DNA from: Phycisphaerae bacterium
GTDB lineage: Bacteria; Planctomycetota; Phycisphaerae; UBA1845; Fen-1342
Assembly (NCBI GenBank): GCA_026984555.1
Contig: JALSRY010000794.1
Location: forward strand, 1 to 6,266
DNA: 6,266 bases
Reading direction: 5' to 3'
Shown piece after piece: positions 1 to 5,177 of the stretch (its first letter is position 1; each line of letters begins with the position of its first letter). The position numbers were made by a program, and so were the translations under genes. Below the pieces are notes generated by a model. It ran no database searches, had not been told where the DNA came from, and saw nothing but the letters and a program-made list of their open reading frames with translations.

Positions 1-471
1 GAACTTCAACGCCAGGCTGCCATCGGACTCGAAACCGTAGACGTCGTCGCTTTCCGCATCGACGACATAAATACGCCCCGTGGCGGGATCGACCGCGATG
101 TCGGTCGGTCCGTCGAACGTCACGACGGGGCTACCGTTGCCGTCGAGCGTGCCGGTGTGGACGAGAATGCCGTTGAGCTCGACATAAATGCCGACTTCAT
201 TCGTGTCACGCAGCGAGATGAATACCCGACCGTCCGGGTGGGCGGCGATCCCCAGCGGACCTTCCTCGATGGGCCAGCTACCTTCCAACGCCCCACCGGC
301 ATCGTACCACACCACCTTCCCCGCCCAGGGATCCGTCACATACACACGGCCATCCGGCGCCACCGCCACCCGCGCCGGACTGCGCAACCCATCCGCCAGC
401 GAACCAACATGTACGAGTGGACTTACATCCGGCAGGAAAACCGCGATCAGCGATACGAGCCATATGTTCAT
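1..471 (-). CDS. NHL-repeat beta-propeller protein, exported (N-terminal part, 3' end outside window)
   Basis: An open frame of 157 codons reads from an ATG at 471 to the left edge without a stop, so the gene is partial. Three NHL-like units are visible: about residues 31-60 (SPARVAVAPDGRVYVTDP), 71-100 (GPLGIAAHPDGRVFIS) and 121-150 (GPTDIAVDPATGRIYVVDA). Each has the family signature of Gly/Pro, a hydrophobic-Ala-Val strand, Asp-Pro-x-Gly, then a Tyr/Phe-Val strand ending in Asp. NHL units fold as blades of a propeller and usually bind partners or ligands rather than catalyse. Residues 3-13 are hydrophobic and look like an export signal, but no positive residue precedes them. A GTG at 501 in the same frame would add MKSIAGERKT and supply a basic n-region. 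I prefer 471 because GGGGAG (481-486) lies 9 bases upstream. A sigma-54-type promoter (530-546) sits upstream on the same strand, and a pentahaem cytochrome gene is divergent. The exact function is unknown. Confidence 0.85.
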   Translation of the reverse strand, partial: MNIWLVSLIAVFLPDVSPLVHVGSLADGLRSPARVAVAPDGRVYVTDPWAGKVVWYDAGGALEGSWPIEEGPLGIAAHPDGRVFISLRDTNEVGIYVELNGILVHTGTLDGNGSPVVTFDGPTDIAVDPATGRIYVVDAESDDVYGFESDGSLALKF

Positions 472-529
472 CGTTTTTCTCTCCCCGGCAATGGATTTCA
501 CATGAGACAAACCCGAAACGAATAGCCCT

Positions 530-546
530 TGCAAACCTCGTTCCAG
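530..546 (-). promoter_or_regulatory. Sigma-54 (RpoN) -24/-12 promoter of the NHL-repeat gene
   Basis: On the minus strand the 17-mer CTGGAACGAGGTTTGCA matches the consensus YTGGCACGrnnnTTGCw at 13 of 14 specified positions. The only mismatch is A for C in TGGCAC. The GG (-24) and GC (-12) are separated by exactly 10 bases, the invariant spacing of this promoter class. The predicted transcription start is near 519-520, leaving a leader of about 48 bases that contains the GGGGAG ribosome site before the ATG at 471. An NtrC-family activator able to drive such promoters is encoded in this window (3727-5121). Confidence 0.75.
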
Positions 547-846
547 CGTTTGCCGCGCCGCGGGAGGCCGAGCGCACCCGCTCCCACCGACAGAGAGCCC
601 ACACCAACGCCCTTTTCCCACGACCGAGAACGCCCGATAAACGCGGCCCGTTGAGAAACTTTTCCCAAATCCCGGAAACAGGACGGCAACGGTTCTCACA
701 ATCAAGAATCGCTCCCGCCGGCGCGCCCGAACGCGGCGGTCGCTTTTCAAGTCGTTTTGCTCCCGCAGACGACGTTTCGCACACTTCCTGGTAGCGAGTC
801 CCGCCCCCGGAGGCCACGACGCCAACACCACGCGAACGGACGCTCC

Positions 847-852
847 GAGGGA
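847..852 (+). promoter_or_regulatory. Ribosome binding site fixing the cytochrome start
   Basis: GAGGGA lies 6 bases before the ATG at 859. It favours that start over the earlier in-frame ATG at 757, whose 34 extra codons are Arg-rich and would bury the signal peptide. Confidence 0.6.
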
Positions 853-858
853 CGCGGC

Positions 859-1620
859 ATGACGGTTTGCACAAACGGAATCGCATCAAGAATCGGGCGA
901 ATGTGTTTGGTTCTCGCGGCGGGGGGACTCGTATCGACAACCGCCGCCGCCGGCGGCCGCGTCATGCGGAGCCCGGTCGAGCAACTCCGCTACGGCCCGG
1001 GGATCGAAAACCACCCGGTCCACGTGCGTCCGTCACGCGCGGTCCGAATCCCCGCCGGCTGGCCGCTCGATCACACCGGCGCGGTCACATGCTTGACGTG
1101 TCACCGAACGCTCCCGGGGCTGCGCGAGGGCGCCGACCCGGCATTGCGGGGCGTGGCGCCGGGCGAGCAACCGGGGGTCGACTTCTGCACGAACTGTCAC
1201 CGCGCCGACGGCCCGCAGACCGCTGCCGGCATGCACTGGATGGCGGTCCGCGTCGCCCACGTCACGGCCGAGCAGGATCGCGCCGTCCGCCTGCTCGGGT
1301 CGCTCGATGAACACTCGCGGCGATGTCTCGAGTGCCACGACGGTGTGAACGGAGGAGATTCGCGGGCGATCTCCGGCGGCGGGCATGGCGGCTCGGACCT
1401 GAAGCGAAACCACCCGGTGGGCGTGGTCTATCGCTCGCACAAGCCCCGCGGCGCGCGCACGCAACTCAAGTCCGAGCACCTGCTGCCGGCGCAGGTACGC
1501 TTGCCGGGCGGCAAGGTCAGTTGCGTTTCCTGCCACAACCTCTATGCCCGCGACGCCAACCGCCTGTCCGTTCCGATCGAACGCTCCAAACTCTGCTTCA
1601 CCTGTCACGCGATGGATTAG
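859..1620 (+). CDS. Secreted pentahaem cytochrome c (doubled-CXXCH type)
   Basis: This is a 253-residue protein with five haem c attachment motifs: CLTCH 78-82, CTNCH 110-114, CLECH 156-160, CVSCH 222-226 and CFTCH 246-250. Residues 1-33 form a Sec signal: a basic n-region with Arg11 and Arg14, a hydrophobic stretch (MCLVLAAGGLV) and a small-residue end TTAAAGG. The haems would therefore be attached outside the cytoplasmic membrane. The HPV motifs at 52-54 and 185-187 (NHPVGVVY) and the stretch GKVSCVSCHNLY are typical of doubled-CXXCH multihaem cytochromes. Ten further histidines, including 52, 55, 72, 126, 134, 152, 185 and 194, could act as distal haem ligands. No catalytic signature of a known reductase is visible, so an electron-carrier role is the safest inference. 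The gene is divergent from the NHL-repeat gene and convergent with the small lipoprotein gene. No promoter or terminator was recognised. The last haem lies only three residues from the C-terminus. Confidence 0.92.
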   Translation: MTVCTNGIASRIGRMCLVLAAGGLVSTTAAAGGRVMRSPVEQLRYGPGIENHPVHVRPSRAVRIPAGWPLDHTGAVTCLTCHRTLPGLREGADPALRGVAPGEQPGVDFCTNCHRADGPQTAAGMHWMAVRVAHVTAEQDRAVRLLGSLDEHSRRCLECHDGVNGGDSRAISGGGHGGSDLKRNHPVGVVYRSHKPRGARTQLKSEHLLPAQVRLPGGKVSCVSCHNLYARDANRLSVPIERSKLCFTCHAMD

Positions 1621-1749
1621 CGCTGCGCGGCAAAACCCGGAGCTCGTCTCGGTCTCTGGCGGCACTGAGCGAAAAGATGGCGGATTTCAACACCCGTGCC
1701 GTGGGAGGGCCGGCGACGCGTTCGAGCGCATCGCACCGCGGGGGCCGGC

Positions 1750-2001
1750 TCAATTCCAACGGTTGGTATCCGTGCGGAGCTGGTCGAACACGAGGTCGAG
1801 CCCCGCGTCGACGATCCCGTAAATCACGTTTTCGAGTGTCTGCTGGGGATCCTGGTCGGTAAAAATCACCGTTCGGGTCGCGGTCTCGGCGATATCCACC
1901 AGTTGGTTTCGCACTTCCGGACACCCACCCACCGTCAGCGGACCCAGCGCTGTCAGGATACCGGCTACCAGCCACCGGCTTCGGTTCTTGCAAACGTCCA
2001 C
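1750..2001 (-). CDS. Small putative lipoprotein of unknown function (83 aa)
   Basis: The chosen start is GTG at 2001, because GGAGGG (plus-strand 2009-2014) lies 7 bases before it and no ATG precedes the lipobox. The protein begins MDVCKNRSRW, a short basic n-region, followed by a hydrophobic segment LVAGILTALGPLTVGG and Cys27. VGGC fits a relaxed lipobox, so lipid attachment at Cys27 is likely. The mature part is only about 57 residues, acidic, and largely amphipathic helix in character (NQLVDIAETATRTVIF, then TLENVIYGIVDAGLDLVFDQ). I recognise no named family. The style resembles short secreted or lipoprotein-like ORFs of Planctomycetota, but that is an impression, not a match. It is divergent from the kinase-regulator operon and preceded by a sigma-54-type promoter, which argues that it is real and controlled by the neighbouring activator. 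The longer open frame reaching back to 2298 is rejected because it would bury the signal and run through that promoter. Confidence 0.72.
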   Translation of the reverse strand: MDVCKNRSRWLVAGILTALGPLTVGGCPEVRNQLVDIAETATRTVIFTDQDPQQTLENVIYGIVDAGLDLVFDQLRTDTNRWN

Positions 2002-2008
2002 GAACTCA

Positions 2009-2014
2009 CCCTCC
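2009..2014 (-). promoter_or_regulatory. Ribosome binding site fixing the GTG start of the lipoprotein
   Basis: On the minus strand GGAGGG lies 7 bases before the GTG at 2001. This is the strongest Shine-Dalgarno match in the window and the main reason for choosing a GTG start. Confidence 0.7.
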
Positions 2015-2079
2015 GAGCAACGCCACCGGCCACCAGCCGCGGCGGGGAACGACCGGCCTGCAACCTCGCATGTACCCCA

Positions 2080-2092
2080 CCCCGATTCGGGG
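2080..2092. repeat. Perfect 6-bp dyad overlapping the sigma-54 promoter -12/+1 region
   Basis: CCCCGA (2080-2085) and TCGGGG (2087-2092) are exact inverted arms around a single T. The right arm ends on the C of the -12 GC, and the left arm reaches the predicted transcription start. An operator occluding the promoter is possible, but a GC-rich chance palindrome is not excluded. Confidence 0.45.
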
Positions 2093-2107
2093 CAATTCTC
2101 ATGCCAA
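2091..2107 (-). promoter_or_regulatory. Sigma-54 (RpoN) -24/-12 promoter of the small lipoprotein gene
   Basis: On the minus strand the 17-mer TTGGCATGAGAATTGCC matches YTGGCACGrnnnTTGCw at 12 of 14 specified positions. The mismatches are T for C at the end of TGGCAC and C for A/T at the last base. The GG-N10-GC spacing is exact. The predicted start is near 2080-2081, giving a leader of about 80 bases to the GTG at 2001. The adjacent divergent operon encodes an NtrC-type activator, the usual arrangement for a locally controlled sigma-54 target. Confidence 0.72.
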
Positions 2108-2277
2108 CCCACCAGTGGCTTGGTGATCTCGCGCACCAGGTGGCGCCGGTCGTATAATGGACCCCCGGCGGCAGCAGGCCGTAGAGCCGCTCCCGCGCGG
2201 CACGCCGTTTGCACGGGGTTACGAAAGGTTGTCGAGCCGGTGTACGGGTGGGCGCTGCACCCTGCCCCAGTACCCCG

Positions 2278-2304
2278 TCGAACCGTGCGGCGCGACACGT
2301 TCGA
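2278..2304. repeat. Inverted repeat just upstream of the kinase start
   Basis: TCGAACCGTG (2278-2287) and CACGTTCGA (2296-2304) are inverted arms of 9 pairs with one bulged C, separated by 8 bases. It ends 14 bases before the chosen kinase ATG and lies about 200 bases upstream of the predicted lipoprotein transcription start. It could be an upstream activator site for the neighbouring NtrC-type protein, an autoregulatory operator, or a hairpin in the kinase mRNA leader. The sequence alone does not decide between these. Confidence 0.45.
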
Positions 2305-2318
2305 AACACGGCGGCGTC

Positions 2319-3758
2319 ATGAAAAACCGCGAGCAAGAGCAAAGTCACACCATCTGTCCGGTGGCCGCCGCGAACACCGCCGGCACCGGTGACGCTCCGG
2401 CGACGATGCGGGAACTGCCCTGTCGCCGTCCGGGCCCCTTCCCACATCGCCCGCGGCACACACTGGTCCAGTGGAAAACCGGCTACACGATCGGGCTGCT
2501 GATCGTCCTGTGCGGGTTCTCCGTACTGATCGTCGGCTGGGAAGTCATCACCGATATCGAGTTCCCGCAGATGTCCACGGGTATGCGGCACGCGCTGCTG
2601 ACGCTCCGGGCGGCGATCGTGACGGCGCTGGCGGCCGCCATCGTGTACCTGCTGATGCGCCGCCAACAACGGCGTCTGGCCGACACCGCCGAGCAGCTCG
2701 CCCGCCTGCTCGAATCGTACCAGGCCGGATCGGACAAGCCGGTGCGTTTCGAAAACCCCCATCTGGTCCCCTGCCACGAAGCCCTCGATTGCGACGTGCC
2801 GGACTGCCCGGCCCGGCACTCACAGGATGACCGTTGCTGGCAAATCATGGCTCGCCACCGGATGAACGGCAGCGACGGCTCGCCCCGACTCGAACTCCAG
2901 CAATGTATGGATTGCGAAGTCTACCGCCGCTCCTGCCCCGATCGGCTGACCGAACTCGGCGAGGCGTTCAACAACCTCATGTTCCTGCTCGAAACCGAAG
3001 CCCGGCGCACGCGACGGATGCAGTCGCAACTGCTGGAACGCGAAAAGATGGCCGCGATCGGGCAAATCTCCGCCGGCGTCGCCCACGAAATCGGCAACCC
3101 CCTCTCGAGCATCTCTTCGGTCGTACAGATGCTCACCCGCCGCAATGCCTGCGACGACAGCAGACAGCAGCTCGCCCTCATCGAAACGCACATCCAGCGC
3201 ATCTCGGCGATCGTACGACAGCTTGTCACGTTCGCCCGGCCCGCGGCCGAACGCTGGGAACGGATCGACCTGCGCGAGCTGCTCAAGGACGTAATCCGGC
3301 TCGTGTCTTACGATCGGCGGGCGCGCAACGTCAACATCAGCTTCGAAGCGGATACGAACCTCCCGCGCACCTACGGCCTGCGTGACCAGCTCCAGCAGGT
3401 TTTCTTGAATCTCTCGCTCAACGCGCTCGACGCGATGCCCGAGGGCGGCACGTTGCGGATCGGGCTCGAAGCGCAGCGTGACCGCCTCGTCACCCGCATC
3501 GAGGATTCCGGGTGTGGGATCGCTCCCGATACCGGGCGGCGCGTCTTCGAGCCGTTCTTCACCACCAAGCCTCCCGGCAAGGGCGCCGGGCTCGGGCTGG
3601 CCGTCAGTTACGGAATCATCCGAAAACACGAAGGCGTCATCAACTTCGAGCCCAACACCGCGCTTGGCCGCGGCACCGTTTTCACCGTCGAGATCCCCAT
3701 CAACCAGGAACCACCGGAGCGGGAACATGCCCAGTCACACGATTCTGCTGGTGGATGA
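2319..3758 (+). CDS. Membrane sensor histidine kinase with cysteine-rich (two-CW-like) domain
   Basis: With the ATG at 2319 the protein has 479 residues. Two membrane segments lie at about 54-78 and 92-113. Only about 13 residues separate them, so there is essentially no extracytoplasmic sensor domain. A cytoplasmic cysteine cluster follows: Cys152, His153, Cys158, Cys163 (in CPAR), Cys173-Trp174, Cys196, Cys199 and Cys206. Its spacing recalls the two-CW cysteine domains found in some bacterial sensors, and metal, Fe-S or redox sensing is plausible but unproven. Next come a HisKA dimerisation domain with the phospho-acceptor His256 in AHEIGNPL and an HATPase domain: N-box NLSLNALDAM (Asn368), G1 DSGCGI 396-401, F-box VFEPFFTTK 409-417 and G2 GAGLGLA 422-428. 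All catalytic motifs are intact. The partner is surely the overlapping NtrC-type regulator, whose start lies 32 bases inside this gene. The start is uncertain: the 2319 ATG has only a weak GGCGG, and an in-frame ATG at 2157 would add 54 Arg/Pro-rich residues. A later ATG at 2406 is also possible. Confidence 0.93.
   Translation: MKNREQEQSHTICPVAAANTAGTGDAPATMRELPCRRPGPFPHRPRHTLVQWKTGYTIGLLIVLCGFSVLIVGWEVITDIEFPQMSTGMRHALLTLRAAIVTALAAAIVYLLMRRQQRRLADTAEQLARLLESYQAGSDKPVRFENPHLVPCHEALDCDVPDCPARHSQDDRCWQIMARHRMNGSDGSPRLELQQCMDCEVYRRSCPDRLTELGEAFNNLMFLLETEARRTRRMQSQLLEREKMAAIGQISAGVAHEIGNPLSSISSVVQMLTRRNACDDSRQQLALIETHIQRISAIVRQLVTFARPAAERWERIDLRELLKDVIRLVSYDRRARNVNISFEADTNLPRTYGLRDQLQQVFLNLSLNALDAMPEGGTLRIGLEAQRDRLVTRIEDSGCGIAPDTGRRVFEPFFTTKPPGKGAGLGLAVSYGIIRKHEGVINFEPNTALGRGTVFTVEIPINQEPPEREHAQSHDSAGG
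3716..3719 (+). promoter_or_regulatory. Ribosome binding site for the response regulator, inside the kinase gene
   Basis: GGAG lies 7 bases before the ATG at 3727. The receiver domain begins immediately after that ATG, whereas the open frame back to 3478 is a Ser/Pro-rich shadow of the kinase ATPase domain. Confidence 0.65.
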
Positions 3759-5121
3759 CGAGGACACGCTGCGTGAGAATCTGGCCCAGGTCCTGCGCGA
3801 GGAGGGGTTCGACGTGATCGCGTGCGCCGACGGCGCCGCCGCCCTGCGCGAGATGAAGGCGACCCGCGTCGACGCGATCATCACCGACCTGCGTATGCCG
3901 GGCGTCAGCGGCATGGAGCTGATCGACCACGCCAACAAGCTCGCTCCGGACGCCGTCATTGTCGTCATCACCGCGTTCGGCGAAGTCGAAACCGCGGTCG
4001 AAGTGATGAAAAAAGGCGCGCAGGATTACATCTGCAAGCCGGTGATTTTCGACGAGCTGATCTTCAAGATCAAACGGTTGCTGAACCACGAGGCCCTTGC
4101 CAAGGAAAACCGCCTGCTGCGCGAGCAGGTTCGCGGGGTTTACGCCAACGCCGCCATCGTCGCGCGTTCCGCCTCGATGCGCGGGATCATGGAGGCCGCC
4201 GAACGCGTCGCCCAGACCAACAGCAACGTACTGATCTGCGGCGAAAGCGGCACCGGCAAAGAGGTTCTGGCCCGCTACCTGCACTCGAAAGGCCCACGCC
4301 GCGACCGCCCGTTCATCGCGGTCAATTGCGGGGGGCTCGTCGAAGGGCTCGTCGAAAGCGAATTGTTCGGGTATCGGCGGGGGGCGTTCACCGGCGCGGA
4401 AAACGACCGGCGCGGCTACTTCGAGGCCGCCGACGGTGGCACTCTGTTTCTCGATGAAATCGGCAACCTCCCGCTCGCCAGCCAGGCAGTTCTGCTCCGC
4501 GCAATCGAGGAAAAGGCCATCGCCCGCGTCGGCGACACGCGGCCCCGCCCGGTGGATATCCGGCTGATCGCCGCCACCAACCGGGCGCTCGAACCGGCGG
4601 TCGAGGCCGGCGACTTCCGCGAAGACCTGTTCTTCCGGCTCAACGTCGTGCGGATCACGATGCCTCCGCTGCGCGAACGCCCCGAGGACATCCCCCCCTT
4701 AGTCGAGTACTTCGTCGCCAAGTACAACGCCGAGCTGAACACCAACTGCCCCGGCTTCGATACCGATGCGCTCGAGACCCTGTGCCAGCACCAGTGGCGC
4801 GGCAACGTGCGCGAGCTGCAAAACACGGTCGAACGCGCCCTGATCTTCGTCGGCGACCGCCGGGTGCATCTCGACGACCTGTGTTGCATCAAGAACATCA
4901 TCGGTGCCGCCCCCGAGTCCCCCTCGCTGGACCTGCGTTCCGCCACCCGTGATTTCGAACGCCGCCACATCATCCGCACGCTCGCGCGTTTCGACAATAA
5001 CAAGAAGGCCGCCGCCGAGGCGCTGGGCATCGGCCTTTCCAGCCTCTACCGCAAGATGGACGAGCTGGGCATCACCAAAGCTCCCGCACCCACCCCCGGG
5101 CTGGGGCAGACGGCGTTGTGA
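3727..5121 (+). CDS. NtrC-family sigma-54-dependent response regulator
   Basis: This 464-residue protein has the complete three-domain layout of NtrC-type activators. The receiver domain (about 4-120) has acidic residues Asp10, Asp11 and Glu12, the phospho-acceptor Asp54 in IITDLRMPG, Thr82 and Lys104 (CKP). The AAA+ domain (about 145-370) has Walker A GESGTGKE 172-179, the sigma-54-contacting GAFTGA loop 219-224, Walker [11 protein letters not shown] 237-246, the sensor I stretch RLIAATNR 279-286, the arginine-finger region [11 protein letters not shown] 297-307 and sensor [12 protein letters not shown] 357-366. A C-terminal Fis-type helix-turn-helix (about 408-449, [21 protein letters not shown]) binds DNA. 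All key residues are present, so the protein should be able to open sigma-54 promoters when phosphorylated by the upstream kinase. It overlaps that kinase by 32 bases, implying translational coupling. Likely targets in the window are the promoters at 530-546 and 2091-2107. The family includes ZraR- and NtrC-like members, and I cannot assign a specific name. Confidence 0.97.
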   Translation: MPSHTILLVDDEDTLRENLAQVLREEGFDVIACADGAAALREMKATRVDAIITDLRMPGVSGMELIDHANKLAPDAVIVVITAFGEVETAVEVMKKGAQDYICKPVIFDELIFKIKRLLNHEALAKENRLLREQVRGVYANAAIVARSASMRGIMEAAERVAQTNSNVLICGESGTGKEVLARYLHSKGPRRDRPFIAVNCGGLVEGLVESELFGYRRGAFTGAENDRRGYFEAADGGTLFLDEIGNLPLASQAVLLRAIEEKAIARVGDTRPRPVDIRLIAATNRALEPAVEAGDFREDLFFRLNVVRITMPPLRERPEDIPPLVEYFVAKYNAELNTNCPGFDTDALETLCQHQWRGNVRELQNTVERALIFVGDRRVHLDDLCCIKNIIGAAPESPSLDLRSATRDFERRHIIRTLARFDNNKKAAAEALGIGLSSLYRKMDELGITKAPAPTPGLGQTAL

Positions 5122-5177
5122 CGCTCGCCCGCCGTGACCTCGTGCTTTCCCGACCTCCTGGAGAGGATGAAACGAGC

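Larger units (their letters stand above)
472..858. other. Divergent intergenic region between NHL gene and cytochrome gene
   Basis: This stretch of 387 bases holds no credible gene. The open frames that cross it translate to Arg/Pro/Ser-rich strings with no family features and are shadows. It contains the sigma-54-type promoter for the minus-strand NHL gene (530-546). A degenerate 7-base inverted repeat is centred near 700 (CGGTTCT at 690-696, AGAATCG at 705-711, 8-base spacer, one mismatch). I looked on the plus strand for GG-N10-GC sigma-54 spacing and for -35/-10 pairs serving the cytochrome gene and found none that I would defend. Confidence 0.7.
2002..2318. other. Divergent regulatory region between lipoprotein gene and kinase gene
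   Basis: This stretch of 317 bases has no convincing protein gene. On the minus strand it holds the lipoprotein ribosome site (2009-2014), a leader of about 80 bases and a sigma-54-type promoter (2091-2107) with a dyad over its -12 side. Toward the kinase it holds CACCA-N6-TGGTG at 2110-2125, CACC-A-GGTG at 2134-2142, a lone TATAAT at 2153-2158 without a recognisable -35 partner, and a long inverted repeat at 2278-2304. The kinase promoter itself is not identified with confidence. Confidence 0.65.

Noticed and set aside
278..940. 220-codon open frame on the minus strand across the NHL start and the intergenic region
   Set aside because: Its translation is Arg/Gly-rich without family features, and it is out of frame with the clear NHL repeats. 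High GC makes long spurious frames common here.
1621..1749. Terminator between the convergent cytochrome and lipoprotein genes
   Set aside because: GCCGGC occurs at 1709-1714 and 1744-1749 and could pair, but the loop is long and no T-run follows on either strand.
2153..2158. TATAAT as a housekeeping promoter for the kinase operon
   Set aside because: No -35-like hexamer lies 16-18 bases upstream and there is no extended -10 TGn, so a chance match is as likely.
2157..2318. N-terminal extension of the kinase to an ATG at 2157
   Set aside because: The 54 extra residues are Arg/Pro-rich, the inverted repeat at 2278-2304 would become coding, and the ATG overlaps a TATAAT. It is not fully excluded.
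1965..2819. 284-codon minus-strand open frame spanning the regulatory region and kinase N-terminus
   Set aside because: It covers the sigma-54 promoter and the membrane segments of the kinase on the other strand and shows no recognisable domain.
2820..3728. 302-codon minus-strand open frame opposite the kinase
   Set aside because: It is an antisense shadow of a gene with all histidine kinase motifs intact; the Arg/Asp/Glu-rich composition is typical of such shadows.
5151..5166. Hairpin CCTCC / GGAG-AGG masking the ribosome site of the last gene
   Set aside because: The loop would be about 1-3 bases and the stem 3-4 pairs, too weak to call a regulatory structure.
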